Assembly: GCA_013115125.1 (NCBI GenBank)
Contig: JABANN010000124.1
Coordinates: forward strand, 1 to 64,000
Origin: Perkinsus olseni
Taxonomy: Eukaryota > Perkinsozoa > Perkinsida
Direction: 5' to 3'
Length of the DNA stretch: 64,000 nt
Numbering within the stretch: the stretch's first letter is position 1; each line of letters opens with the position of its first letter. Shown here in pieces: positions 1-11,700 of this stretch. Position numbers and translations under genes: made by a program. Under the pieces are notes generated by a model, which was given only the letters and a program-made list of their open reading frames with translations, was not told the origin of the DNA and did no database searches.

Positions 1-136
1 GGAAGTACGAGGCGCCAGTCTTCTCATAGATGGCGGACTCGATCTCGTGTAGTTGCTTCAACAGGGAGGTTCTCGGCCCAGCCCCCAATGTTGTAGAGAT
101 ATCCCGACTGTTGTTGCGCAACTCGTTATTGGCCAT
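1..136 (-). CDS. 5' end of a minus-strand gene, possibly Eaf6-like histone acetyltransferase subunit (partial)
   Basis: An ATG at 136-134 on the minus strand opens a frame that stays open to the window edge, giving about 45 residues that start MANNELRNN. The segment KQLHEIESAIYEKTG resembles the start of the Eaf6 family (NuA4-type histone acetyltransferase complex), where a short helix is followed by L-x-x-I/L-E-x-x-I-Y-x-x-x-x-x-Y. Only this stretch is visible, so the identification rests on about 18 residues. It follows the phosphatidylserine synthase gene in the same orientation. It could also be an unrelated coiled-coil protein. Confidence 0.35.
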   Translation of the reverse strand, partial: MANNELRNNSRDISTTLGAGPRTSLLKQLHEIESAIYEKTGASYF

Positions 137-1419
137 TGATGAATGATGACAGAGTAGTTGCGTGGAGCAACCAAAACAAAGAATAAAGAACCAGCCTGAG
201 TAGAGCGAGTGATGCGATATCAGGCGGGAGAGATATGCTAGAGTGAGGTCATCACAGAGATATAGAGCTAAGGCTACAGAGCTAGAGATACACGTGCAAG
301 GATTGACACAGCGCAAACACTGATGAAATGGAGTGTGGGCAATGGAGTTAACGAAACGGCTCATGGAGAAACCGCTGGGCGGAGCGAGGTGTGACAAGAT
401 ATGCCGGAAGATACGATGCGAGCAATCGTCATCCATCTACATGCAAGAACCTGCACAAACCCATAACATAGTGTGTGCCGCCGTTGCCAGCGCGCTCGTC
501 GGAAGGTTTCTCAGCTTCCGGGAGTATTTCAAGTATCGCTAACACTATGTTGCTGGTAGCCGACTGGTAGGCTGAATCTTTTTTTGTGGAACATATTCAC
601 TGTTATGCACTCGAGCGACTGCTCATCTGCTCTTGATGAAAGGTGGTATATTATATTCTTTGTGGGCGGCCTTCCACCACGTGGTCAGTATTATTATCAT
701 TATAACGATTATGGCATAATCATTATGCTCCTATAGTAGAATACGAATGATTAGGATACGCTAGAAAAAAGATATTTTCTCCGTCTGGCATTAGCTTGTA
801 GCTTCCAGATTTGAGATTATACTCACGCGTCACACGACGGCCGTTGCGGCGTCATGTGACCAGACGCGTCCTTGCTCGTTTGATACGGCGTCCAAATATC
901 CTCACCAGAGTTCATGTTGCGTTCCAACGCTGTTCAAGGGAACGGACGAAGCTTCACATCATAGCGAGCGCGTAGCCGAGGCCGGATCGGCCCTCTCGAT
1001 CGAACGTCCAGGGTCAAATCTTGGGGCTCCTGCTTGCCACTTTCTGTGACGGTGTGACGGTTGTTAACATTCTCTCAATGTTTGTCGATTGAATGATGGA
1101 GTGCCGGTTCCTCAGGGGCACTGAACTTCGGTGACTGAAGTTTAAGTACACACCCCGAGGCCTGGCATGGGCAACGATGTGACCAAGGACCGCCGGATGT
1201 GACCTAGGACCGTATTGCACGTGCAATTCTCCAATGACACTCCCCCAGGTTGCGGGGCCGCTGTCTGGAAGCGCTAAATATGGCTTATGGCGTGGACTAC
1301 TGTCACGTGGGTCTATCACCTGGGTAGAATCAAACGACGAGCTCGATGACAGAAGTGCCCACCAACTTCGAACACGGTGCCCGCGTTAACAAGAAACAAC
1401 TCTCTACAGATTGGTATAT
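137..1419. other. intergenic stretch without a supported gene
   Basis: This 1.28-kb gap lies between two minus-strand genes. It holds a 101-codon minus-strand open frame (1014-1319) and a 69-codon plus-strand frame (333-542), but neither shows family resemblance or splice-phase continuity. It should contain the 3' UTR of the synthase gene and the promoter or trans-splice acceptor of the gene at the left edge. The part at 560-780 is AT-rich. Confidence 0.5.
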
Positions 1420-3028
1420 TTAGTTGTTACTCTTCTCAGATGATGCGACTTTCCTATTATGTACAGATTCACCATTCCTTGTTTCTTTCGACTCTCGGAT
1501 CCGCAGTTGTATTGCGTGCGCAATGGCGATGGTCCATATTACAATCCACCATGCACGGATATTGTTCGGCATCGATTCGTGGAAAACCCCTGAGATGATG
1601 AGCAATGAAGGGACATAAATCGGATACTGATACTCACCTCTACCATACTTGATGCATAGGCCGAGTTCTAGACACTGGATGATAGTACCAACAACAAGAT
1701 ATAGCGGGAATGTGCCCAGCTTGCCGTTCAAGAGCTTATAAAGCTCCCTGAAGGGCCAGCAAAGGGTTAACAAGGTCAGATGGGGAAGGACCTACGTTGT
1801 GCAAGGCGGGGCGTAAAATGCCCAGAAAAATGTTCGGCAGACGAGAATCCAATGGGAGGTTGGCATCCACAATTCGTACCTGGCCAATTGGGTTTTATGA
1901 AGCGGAGTGTGCGAGGGACGAGACCTCGCTTACTTTATGAAGAAGAGCGTGGTGTCGAGCAGCTCGACGAAGATTGTCATGAAGAGGAACACAATGAGCT
2001 TCCGATGATCGGACCACCAACCCCCTCGAGGAAATCCTAAAAGGCGTTTTCAGTGAGTATGCGCCCGCCTGGCACAGACCGTTGTATTACCCCAATTGTA
2101 TTCCTCGAGCCCTAATTTTCGCACAACTTTCATACCCAACCAAATCCCTAACGCGTTACATCCAAGAACGTCCAGGAGCAGTGAATCCCACCTGATGACC
2201 AAGGAGACATAGAGGAGCCCGGTTCGCCGAGTTCGCACTTGTATTACCAACACTCGTAGAAATTGGGTAGCAGATGTCGGAATGAAATCTCGATGAATTC
2301 GAAAAGTATAGATAGATACCATACGAGGCCAGCGTCCCTTATTATTATAGTCTTCCACATCCAGCCTGAGATGCATCTATCATGCTTGAATGTATCCCAC
2401 CGGTTCCGCGTCGACCATTACTACCAAATAAGTGACAAGCAATGAATATATCAATTCTGTCGAGAAAGTTGTGGAGAGGGTTGGTAGCCTTAGAGTCCCA
2501 CAGCTCGCAGTTGTCCGCGTAATTCTTCTCCGGAAGCGGCTTGCCCAAGCTCGGGTCCAACCATCCAAGAAATTGGCTGAGGATGAGAAGCTGCAGCAAG
2601 CACACGGCGGAGCTTATATTACATAGCATCTTCCCTGTTGTAATTAACCAGCAGGTACGTTAGAAAAAACGAATAACTCAAGGCGATGCCCAACATTACT
2701 CGCCATATTGCTTTAAAGGGCCTGAGAGGCACGAGAGGGACGGGATGTAAGGAAATGATACCTGAGAAAGGACTCACCATTTGAAGACGCCGTGGTCCGG
2801 TAGGTAGGCGACGCTCAGTGAGAGTACGATGACCGCTCCACTCAGCATTTCTACCTTCTGCATCGCACCCTCATCTAATTCAGTTAGTGATGACCAACAC
2901 GAATTCATAGACGATGTTGCTAAGTTGATGCCGTGCTGCAGTACAGATTGGCCACCCTCACCAAGTGCAGAGGGAGGTGGAAACGGCTTGGGTTCACCGT
3001 TCAAAGCAGCAGCAACAGAAATGACCAT
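1420..3028 (-). CDS. PSS1: phosphatidylserine synthase, base-exchange type
   Basis: Nine exons join in phase: 2778-3028, 2623-2721, 2425-2576, 2248-2365, 2091-2191, 1934-2036, 1796-1879, 1644-1747 and 1420-1589, giving about 393 residues. The order matches PSS1/PTDSS proteins: a hydrophobic N-terminal segment, WLDPSLGKPLPE, then the stretch leading to HLFGWMWKTIIIRD, LLPNFYECWWDS, LDVLGCNALGIWLGMK and several C-terminal membrane helices. Enzymes of this family sit in the ER membrane and exchange free serine for the head group of phosphatidylcholine or phosphatidylethanolamine. The Met start at 3028 gives a soluble N-terminus of about 60 residues before the first helix. Introns are 45 to 80 nt with GT-AG borders. 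The product is somewhat shorter than animal PTDSS1; nothing looks broken. Confidence 0.93.
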
Positions 3029-3453
3029 GGTTCACAAAGGTAGCGCTAGTGTACGATTAAAGTAATCCTAGACGAGTAAGTCTACTGAGACCCCGGCCCG
3101 GGTCGCCCGGCAAACACGTGCCGAGTGCTGCATCCCCAAGGTATAAGGGCTACTGGAGCCTGCCACACAGCGCTGCTCAAACACGCCAGTCTCGGACTCA
3201 ACTGTATCGACCCTATTGATCGGCCCTGAGAGTTTACGAAGTCCGACATGTCACTAAGGACAGAATCCCGGAATCCCTTGCGTGAAGTCACGGAAAGCGC
3301 GCTCGCCCACCTTAGAAGAATAACAAACCGCGCACGCCCGGCTAGCTCATCATCATCAGCTCACTCCACCTGACTGAGGTCCGAACCGTCCCAGGGTTTC
3401 ATACTCTCTTGTCGATATTGTTGAACAAATCAAGCTGCAGTGGGGATGAGGAG
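3029..3453. other. intergenic gap
   Basis: This 425-base gap separates the synthase start from the stop of the upstream minus-strand gene. A 69-codon minus-strand open frame at 3082-3291 has no recognisable features. I see no repeat or RNA gene in it. Confidence 0.5.
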
Positions 3454-4890
3454 TTATGTGAGGTCAGCAAGTAATTCATTCAGCATGCGAAGCTTCCGCT
3501 GGCTCCTCTCGTATACGGCATCAATATCGAAACTATTGTCATCCGTCGCTCCATACCCACGAGACCAGCGGCCCTTGAAACTAGATTCTTCTTTTCGACG
3601 TGCTTCCTTCCTAACGCCCACCTATCAATGATCATGACTAATAGAGCCCTCGCACGGACACTACAAGTGAATAAACACATACCGTCAAAAGGAATCGTCA
3701 TGCCACGCGTTCACTCCCTCACTTGCGCGTCGCCCGATCGGGCCCTTCCTCCTCGACTTACGCGCTGCATGATTGTTGGCGCTTGTTGGGCAGAAAGTAT
3801 CTGGAAGATTCTCGAGTATCTTCTGCATCCCTGACTACTCACCTCGCGCGTTTCGTATATCGGGAATACCTTCGGACACCTCTGAGCAACAACGCAGGAG
3901 GGGGGCAATGGACGGCATAGACTTTGGTAACTGCGAAGGCTCGTTCTCATCACGCAGGCTCGGTTGAGAATCCGAGTTTTTACACGCGTCTCAAACGCTC
4001 CTCTTCCACCTTGCTTTGCTGCTGCATCTGCTCCCGGAAAGAATTGAGTTCCCGATCTAAGACCTTCCAAAACGGTTTGATTGGTTGCGCACGGTATTCG
4101 CCGACGCCTGGTGCTACACCTGTGTTATCCTCCGATTCTCCTCTGCCCGTTGATGGTCGCGCTCTACCCGTTCAAACTGCCCCCAGCATCTTGCTACCTA
4201 TATGCCATCATCGACAACAGTCAGGGAGGTGAAGGGCTGTACTTGGCGATGAGCACGTGTCCGGAGGGCGTCAAGTTCAGACTGAGCCTTCCTGTCCTCT
4301 CGTCTACGTCGCGCTTCATACTCAGCATTACTCAACAGAAACAACGATGCTCCTGCTCGCTTGAATACCTACCCGTAGGGCTGATGCTAAGTAATGGTTC
4401 ACATTCTCAAAGATTCAGCATCTTTGGACCAGGGAAAACAGCGGGAGCAGAATCTTTGGGCGGTAGAAGAATGCGCATCATGTATCGCGCAAGACTCGGA
4501 ACTCGCCTTGGGCTAGTGCAGCGACGGCGGGCAGGAAAGATGTCACAGTGGCACGGCATACCTCTCGCTCTAGGTTCAGGTTCACGTTGAATGGATCGTC
4601 GTCCGCAGTAACAGCAGGCATGCAGCTCGCCTCAGAGAACCGTCGGGAGGCTGGTTTGAGCACTGGATCTAGGGAGGACCCGAGCGATAGGAAGTCCTGG
4701 TTGACGGAATATCCTAATCTTTGTTGCCGAATGAGTGGTTAAAGATCATAGTGTCACGGCTCGATCGATCACCACCAGTTCGCGAGAGGGCGACTGTGAC
4801 CAGCGTGACTAGCCCCAGCCCGCGCTTTGCCAAATTTGGGAGACCCCGAAACCTACCAGAGAACGCTGAAGGCGCGGAGGTGATTGACAT
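3454..4890 (-). CDS. unrecognised coiled-coil protein
   Basis: A probable start ATG lies at 4890-4888 (MSITSAPSAFSG, then a GTAGGT donor) and the stop at 3456-3454. Between them are several exons in phase: one encoding LGYSVNQDFLSLG through NLNLERE (about 4485-4725), charged helical stretches YEARRRREDRKAQSEL and ERVERDHQRAEENRR, then PIKPFWKVLDRELNSF, and a last exon ending in AVYERSQRKLRMLNELLADL before the stop. Lys, Arg, Glu and Gln content predicts coiled coil over much of the middle. I do not recognise the family; centrosomal or axonemal coiled-coil proteins often look like this, but that is a guess. The first joins are less certain than the last three exons. Confidence 0.6.
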
Positions 4891-5037
4891 GTATGAAAAA
4901 CAAGAGCTTGAGTTCTCCCATTCCTTGGGAGAATCGGGCCCTAGCAGAGGCGAGCAAGTGCTTCTCCGAGCGTTGAACTTGCAACAAACGCTGTCTCGAA
5001 GTGGAAATCAAATTCTTGGCAATAACCTTGTGAATTA

Positions 5038-6080
5038 TCATAGTAAGAACGGCAGGACAGCCTTGCGATGAAGCTTATTGTAATCCTCAAATTTACCTTG
5101 GTACCACTTATGCTGCTCGAGGGCTCTCGGAAAGAGGTTGGCGAATGTGCAGAAAGCCTGAGATGAACCACTAGCCTGACCCAGCTATAGTGAATGCAGA
5201 AACCGTAGATGCGACGTAACGCAACCTACGAACGTAACGGGTGCCAGACCCCAACCACTGGCCATAGCATAACCTAGCCACTCCATCATCTCGCCGAAAT
5301 AGTTCGGACAGGAAATGAATCTGTAAGATGAGGCTGCAGGAAGAGCTTGTCGCGAACAGCTATGCCTCGGCAGATCTACCTAAACATTCCACCGTGGGGG
5401 ATATAGTATCTTTGCGCATCTTTCGATCCTTTCCTGAGGTTCCTCAGAATATGGTCAGACTGCAGATTCACCAGTAGGCCGGTGACGTATAAGGATACGC
5501 CAATGACGAGCTGCAATGTGCTGATCTGTGACGGGTCAAACACGCACCGAGTCCACGCTGATTGCAGAGAGCCGTTAGTGCAGCCTGAATGACACAGGCG
5601 GGAGGGAGTAACGCAGCAGTCGACCAACGTTTCATACTAGACTTACAGAAGACAAAGGCGGACAATACTATGCTGATTGGGGTCTTCCGGTGGCTGTGCA
5701 TCAGCACTGGATAGATTATTGACCCTAACAGCGACAATGGAGTGGACGGTGAACTTCCTTAGAGTCAGCTATTACGTTGGAGATAGTGTAGAATAAGCAT
5801 GCCCAGCAACAAGACCTGGCAAGGGTGTAGACTGGACCACTGAGTGATCAGGCATAGTAAAGGGAAGGCTAGCGATGGGAACTCTTGGAAAAACCACCCA
5901 AGTCTTGGGTCCATCTGGAAGCTGTACGAACCTGAAAGACTCGATTGAGGGAAAGGCGTGCATCCGAAAGACGAACTTACCATAGCCGGATTCGATCATT
6001 TTACCGTAAGCAGCCGTGATGCCGAATATACCGACTAGAAGTACAGCGGAAAATACGACGATGAGAGCATGTGACACGAT
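5038..6080 (-). CDS. SRD5A: steroid 5-alpha-reductase (SRD5A/DET2) family enzyme
   Basis: The exons read through a hydrophobic start, AAYGKMIESGYG, then DPRLGWFFQEFPSL, LLGMLILHYLQRN, NLQSDHILRNLRKGS, YYIPHGGMF, CPNYFGEMMEWLGYA, FANLFPRALEQHKWYQ and the C-terminus KFEDYNKLHRKAVLPFLL with stop at 5040-5038. This is the conserved order of the family, including the Q-E-x-P membrane segment, the N-x-x-S-D-x-x-L-R-x-L-R motif and the N-Y-x-G-E-x-x-E-W motif that contributes to NADPH and substrate binding. Family members reduce a C4-C5 double bond in sterols, or related polyprenol or enoyl substrates, in the ER. The physiological substrate cannot be told from sequence. The exon up to 6080 begins after a CAG acceptor; the start codon lies further upstream in an exon I could not fix. 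Confidence 0.9.
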
Positions 6081-7550
6081 CTGACAGGAACGTCACTGAT
6101 CGTGGTGAACAACTCGCTGCGATCGCTTGCGATCCAGCAGCCACATACGAAGAGGCGCAGATTGGTAGTTAATAAAGTGGCGCTGTAGCAGCGCACTTTG
6201 CCAGTACAACGATTTTCGACCTACCAATACGGTTTGTCTTGTTCAGTAGTCTTCCACTAGTGCAGCGACGAGCTTTACCAGTCATTGAGTTACACATTCA
6301 GTGGCTTCACAGATTTCCTAGTTGGAGACTCCGGCTACAAGCCTAGAAGACGCTCTCCGATCCACCCTGCCTGGCTTACCGTTGTGGCCTCCACAACCCC
6401 CGGCGTGCAGAATCCTGCCATTACTAATACTCTATTATAAACAACTGCGAAGGGACGGCATACCCGAGCTAAACCTCAGGTGGCCAAAAGCCGTGGCAGC
6501 GTCAACACGAGGGATCCTAACTTCAGACTTGCATGAATTAACTCACTTCCGTCGACACGTGCAGCGCGCCCCAAAAGTTTGTGACAGCGACCACGAGACT
6601 GTCTCCTTGTTATCCTGCTCCAAGCCTACCACCCGTCATGCAAACTCCATGCAGGTACTACTGGAGAGAGCGATCAACGGGTCCGCGAGACACATTATAG
6701 TTTGGACCTCTCTCTCTCTTGGGAAGGGCGAGCTCACCTCTCAAGCGCAAGCTGCTCATCCCAGGAATGGGGACAGCCGAAACAGCGGTTACAACTAGCT
6801 TGTGGAATCCTCAGCAAGAATGTTTTAATGTCGATCCTTTTCGACCCTCCGGGTCAGCTTGACATATGAGCACGTAGAAAAGTCCTGACGCTCGACTATC
6901 GACGAGAATCAGCTGTGCACGCATGCGCAGGAAGCCATCCGCGCACACTCAGCCACGGGCGTTGAATAAAAGGAGGAGCTCCTTTCCTCTCCCACAACTC
7001 GAGATGAAGAGAGGCAGTGATGGTAGTTTTGCCGGCGACTATCGCGCCGCCCGACATGAGATCGCACATGCGAGCCCATGATTTACACTCGAAGGAATTG
7101 ATTTGTTGGCGAGAATTTCCACGATCTGTCAGGTAGCGGAATAGCCCGTTGCAATATCACAACAATGGCGCTGAAGAGTGACGTGATCGAGGCATTTGGA
7201 TAACCCTCGAAGAGGTCGCAGTGGGAGATATTGGCAAAATGCCCACCGTCTAGGGAGGTAGGAAGCTGCGGTAGTGGCTCGTCGAGTAGCACGGTCCAAC
7301 AGACCTATCTTCATACTCAAACACCACACACTTGTCGCTGCACATGAACATCGCTGGTAACAATGAGTTGTTTGATAACGATGAAGTTGCGATAGCTCGC
7401 AGTTTGTGCCATGGGTGGTAGAGGTCATAAGAACATCTAGAGCTCACTTCTGTTCACACTTATCGAGCACAGCGTAGCCAATGAGTAATTCTTCCTCGCA
7501 CTCCAGATACTCGAGTAGTTGCTGCGCAAGTCTCCTCCTTTCAATCTTCA
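6081..7550. other. unassigned stretch with two candidate minus-strand exons
   Basis: Between the reductase and the large repeat gene I cannot assemble a gene. On the minus strand, about 7447-7547 reads as a well-behaved coding segment (RRRLAQQLLEYLECEEELL) ending at a GTGAG donor. An acceptor near 7429 is followed either by a frame containing DKCVVFEYEDRSVGPC (stop at 7252-7250) or by another open to 7129; the phases do not settle which. There is no ATG in the first segment, so its beginning is elsewhere or unusual. The first exon of the reductase should lie near 6090-6290. The plus-strand 158-codon frame at 6322-6798 has no supporting features. Confidence 0.35.
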
Positions 7551-8758
7551 CTACTTAGTTTGGCTTCGTTTTCGCGGCGGTAGAGGCGGTGGAATTAATT
7601 CACTTCCAGAAGGTTCGTCGTCAGGCAGAGTCCCAGGCTGCCCTAGTTGTGATTGGATGGAGTCCTCACGGTATCCATGACCAGTATCTGCTGAACCCCT
7701 CCCGTGTACTGTGACGCTTCTCTGCCTCCCTGCCCAATCCTTTAATTTGTGTAGTTCAGGAAACGGCGGTGGAATATGGCTCAGAGACCCGCTGCTCGGA
7801 GGAAGTGGAGCAGGAATAGGAGGAATAGGGGGGAGTCGTCGATGATTCAACGACTTCGCCGAGGATTGTTGAGGTAGACTTCCTCGATTCGAAGCGCCAT
7901 GTTCACTTTCCCGAGTTCGGATCGCGACGGTTCCTGGCGTCGCCTCCCAGTCTGCTGTCCTCTTACCGGAATGACCCGAAGAAGAGCGATGTTGCGACGC
8001 AGTCGGCTCCCCGATCGTTGGACTCGGCGCCGTTTTATCGCCCGTATAAAACGGGCTGGGGCTGAGGTTTTCCATGGATACATAATCGTGTCTCCGCGAG
8101 AGTGTACTCGGCAACGCCCGACTGGAACTCGGGATCTCGTGAGGGTCGGCATATGCATCGCCGTACATGTCGATCCACCTAGTTCCCGGTGAGGAGATAT
8201 CAGAAACTGCCTCCAACCTCTTGCGCGATCCAGGTTCGTCATCCATTCTCTCACGGGAATTCAGAGCATCGCTCAACTGCGTGAGCTGTGCTGCCGTGGG
8301 CATCCGATTGCGACCCGCACGCGGCGGAAGAGGCGGTGGGATGCTCTTCCGCACCTTTGCCATTGACTTCGAATCTAATACGTCGGAAAATGACCATCTT
8401 CGCGGAGACTTAGGTCGAATCGATGCTCCCTGTAGAGGGTTGGGTTTGATTTCTGCATAAATACCATCATCAGTCACAAAGTCAAACTGGTATGGCTGAA
8501 CATCAGGGGGTAGAGCCGGCGCTGATTCGGGTCGTCTCGCCCCTTTCATCGAGTGTTCTCGCGTGAACCGAGAGAGTGACGGAACGCGGCGGAGCATAGG
8601 GTACTCCAGCGCAGCAGAACCCCGCTGCGACTCATCAGACATAGACATGTAATCAGAGTCGAATAGGCTAAGGTGGTCCATTGATAAGTAAATATTATGC
8701 CTCGAAAGTGAATTCAGCCCAGTAGGCTTGAAGCCGACCTCGGTAGGGTAGCCGGTAT
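7551..8758 (-). other. last exon of gene B: disordered Pro/Ser/Arg-rich C-terminal tail
   Basis: This single open exon follows a CAG acceptor at 8759-8760 and ends in TAG at 7553-7551. It encodes about 402 residues rich in Pro, Ser, Arg and Asp with little hydrophobic content, so it is probably disordered. Two near-identical motifs, IPPPLPPRAGR and IPPPLPPRKR, and a PPIPPIPAPLPP stretch match class II SH3-ligand spacing (P-x-x-P-x-R). Other family genes have different tails, so this part looks gene-specific. Confidence 0.75.
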
Positions 8759-11700
8759 CTGCATCGCCGTATAAGACAACCAGCACGAACCGGACGTAGA
8801 CGATTCAAACTCTACTTCGCCCCTTACATGACTTGATCTTTTCCCTCAGGTTGTAGGGACTCTCGCCTGATCTCGCGAAGTGGGCTGCCGAATGTTGCTG
8901 AGGGAACATGGCAGCCCAGCGTGATGTCGTTCGAGGGATCATCACGAAGGCAGCTTTAAAACAGCGCATTGGATTGCTATCTTTTGTGCTCCATCTCGCA
9001 GCGTCAGAGAGACTACTATCGACAGATTGCTTCAAAGACTCACAAAAAACTTCTTCGGCGTCGTTTTCCTTTCCGCTCTACTCATCGATGAAATGGAGAC
9101 GAGGTACTGAGCAGGAAAGCGATTGCAGTCGAAAAAGAGTCGTCTCCGCTCACCTCCCGGGCATCCTGCAGGAATTCCGACTTGGTTACGCGACTCTGGT
9201 CGGGCCAGTACAAAGACAAAAGGGCAGTCTTCAGTGACGAGCTACACGGCGTGGACCCGTTTAGATCTTGTTTTTCGACGGGTAAGGGTAGTTCACTGAG
9301 AGAGTACCACACCGCTCGTCACGTACGAGAGGAAGATCCTGCCGTTGTACTGACAGCAGAGCAAAGGCGAGACTATGAGCCCGAACACTATCATGTCTAC
9401 CACCCCCTGCACAGCCCTACGTCGAAGAGCTCATGTTCACGACGATGTATTCCCTATTGGACTTGGACAGCATTGAAGATGGCGCGACCGAGGTGTCCCC
9501 TTTATATGTTCCTGAGGGCGGAGACTTGATCATGTACCGGCAACCTTTTCGTCCTGTCCCCGAGCTCCCGAGCGAGGCTGACGCTCGGTATAGATCTGCC
9601 TTAGCTTCCACCTGCATCGTAGAGCGTCCAAGAGAACCCATCTCGAGGCGCAGAGCACTCGACTTTCTTCGGCTTCTTCAATGTCAACCTCCTCTTCTTC
9701 TTGCTACCGAGAATCTCCTGCCCATTGCAGAGGATGTTCTCACGCGCCGCATGATCAAACTCCTACCCGTTGTTTTCGCAAATACTCTTTATCCGCCTCT
9801 CTAGCGATGAGAGTCATTGTTTGGTGCTGAAAGGGAGCACAGCTTTGAGCTGCATTATCCGCAAGCTACGCTTCACTAGCAGTTGCCACACAGTTGACAC
9901 AGTAGCAACAATAAAGGAGAGTAACCCTCACGGAGTCTGCAGAACAACCGATGGTACTTGGAAAAGTCCAGTTATCCTCATTTGGCTCTCAGAAGCCCCA
10001 TGCTGGGGCGAGATTCCCCCCATCAACCCTGGGTCGGATTCACTCACCTCAAAGAGAGTTAACGCCGGAGATGGAAGTTTCTTGCCAGAGTTTATCTGTT
10101 GCCTGAGATCTGCCTCGTAAACCTGAACGACGAGGGCATGTGCCTCTCAACGGAACATCGAAATGCTGCCTATGAAGAAGGAGAAGTCAGTATTTCTTCG
10201 ATGTTTTTACCGAAACGGCACACGAAGAGAGACTCTTGGACGAGCTCAGGAGTAGCCCCGAAGCACCTTACCCTTATGAAATCGCCCTTGAGGCCAAGAG
10301 TAGAGATATCATCTGGGCCATGCCTCGTGTCGTATGCCTCATCCACGAAATAAAGAAGAGAGTCTTTGCAGAACCTCTGCCATAAAAGGTCTTCCCCCAG
10401 AGGGCTCATCCTCCCACGCTCAATATCCCACAACCGCCTCACGCGGAGCCCGAGCTCCCTGAAACCAATTCATGAAGCTGGAAGCATCGATTCCAGTTGG
10501 CAAGGGGATGCAAGATCAGCAGCACATTGCTAAATGAACCTCAGCGGGTACTGAAATCTCTCACGAAGAGAAACGTCGGAAAGACAAGTCGTATGCTCTG
10601 TCGCTGTGGTTTCAGTTATCGGTTGGTTCCTTACGGTAGATCCTCCAACTGAGGGAATCTAACTCCCAAGACCTTGCCGAAGAAATCATTTGACTTTTTA
10701 AGATACGCTCCTTCGAAATCTGAGGTTAACGCAGGCCACTGGAACGGTCACAGAGTGATATGAGGCTTCGGGAGCGACGGCTCAGGGCAGGCGAGCTCTT
10801 GTAGGGTCCATCATTCTGGCTATTAACGCTTCGTCTCCTTGTGCTCACCTTTCCCCTCATGCAGTGACCACTGAAGTGTATTCAAGTAATCGCTGCCTTC
10901 ACAAACTCTTGTCTGCAGGGGGGAGGACAGGGGAGAGCTACGGGCACAAAAACCTCCCACTGGGGCCTACCCGTGTAGAGTTCTTCAGCAGGTCTACTAG
11001 AGGCTGATACTGAAACAACGGAAAAATGCGCAACTGGCAGAAACGGCAATGGTGTGGTATCAAGAATGAGTGGCACCATCGTCGAGGAGGCGCTACTATT
11101 TTCACATGACTGTTGAGTTGGCAGCGCCGAGGCTGATACAAGACTGAGTATGGCTAGGATAGAGAGGCTGTGTGAACGAGTACGATGAAGTCCATCCCAT
11201 GCACGGGCAAATACGACAGTGCTCGGCCCTCTGAGCTCAAGTGATGTGATCAGCGCCAAGGATCACGTTATTCACTGAAGCTTCCGGGCCCAATGCGGAA
11301 GAGACTCGGCCTTTTCTAGACGCAGGACCCACCTCCAGAGGGACTTTATTCGACGTCGGGTCCTCCCACAGCTCAACCTGACAATGGCAAGGTTAATAAC
11401 CGGACGATCACACGGTGCTGAATCAGAGGGCTTGTGGGTCAAGCACTGTGGCGGGATCGAGGGTGAAGGTAAGACGAGAAGCAGATGATGTGCGTAGCGC
11501 TGATAGTCCACTACTCAGATTCGATCCGGTCCACATTCGTTCTGGCACTCACTAGGTTAGGCTCCGGAGTGAAGCTCTCCCTCCTCCTGTTAGTCCTCGT
11601 GTCCAATGCTCTACCGACGTACTGACCGGGACAATGCAATCGGCAACCTTCCTGGCAACAGCTGCTGCCCACCTTCGCGATATGGGCCTCGACTTCCATC

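Noticed and set aside
4081-4590. 169-codon plus-strand open frame
   Set aside because: Overlaps in antisense the coiled-coil gene exons; it has no supporting features.
6322-6798. 158-codon plus-strand open frame
   Set aside because: No family features, no plausible start context, wrong orientation for the cluster; probably chance.
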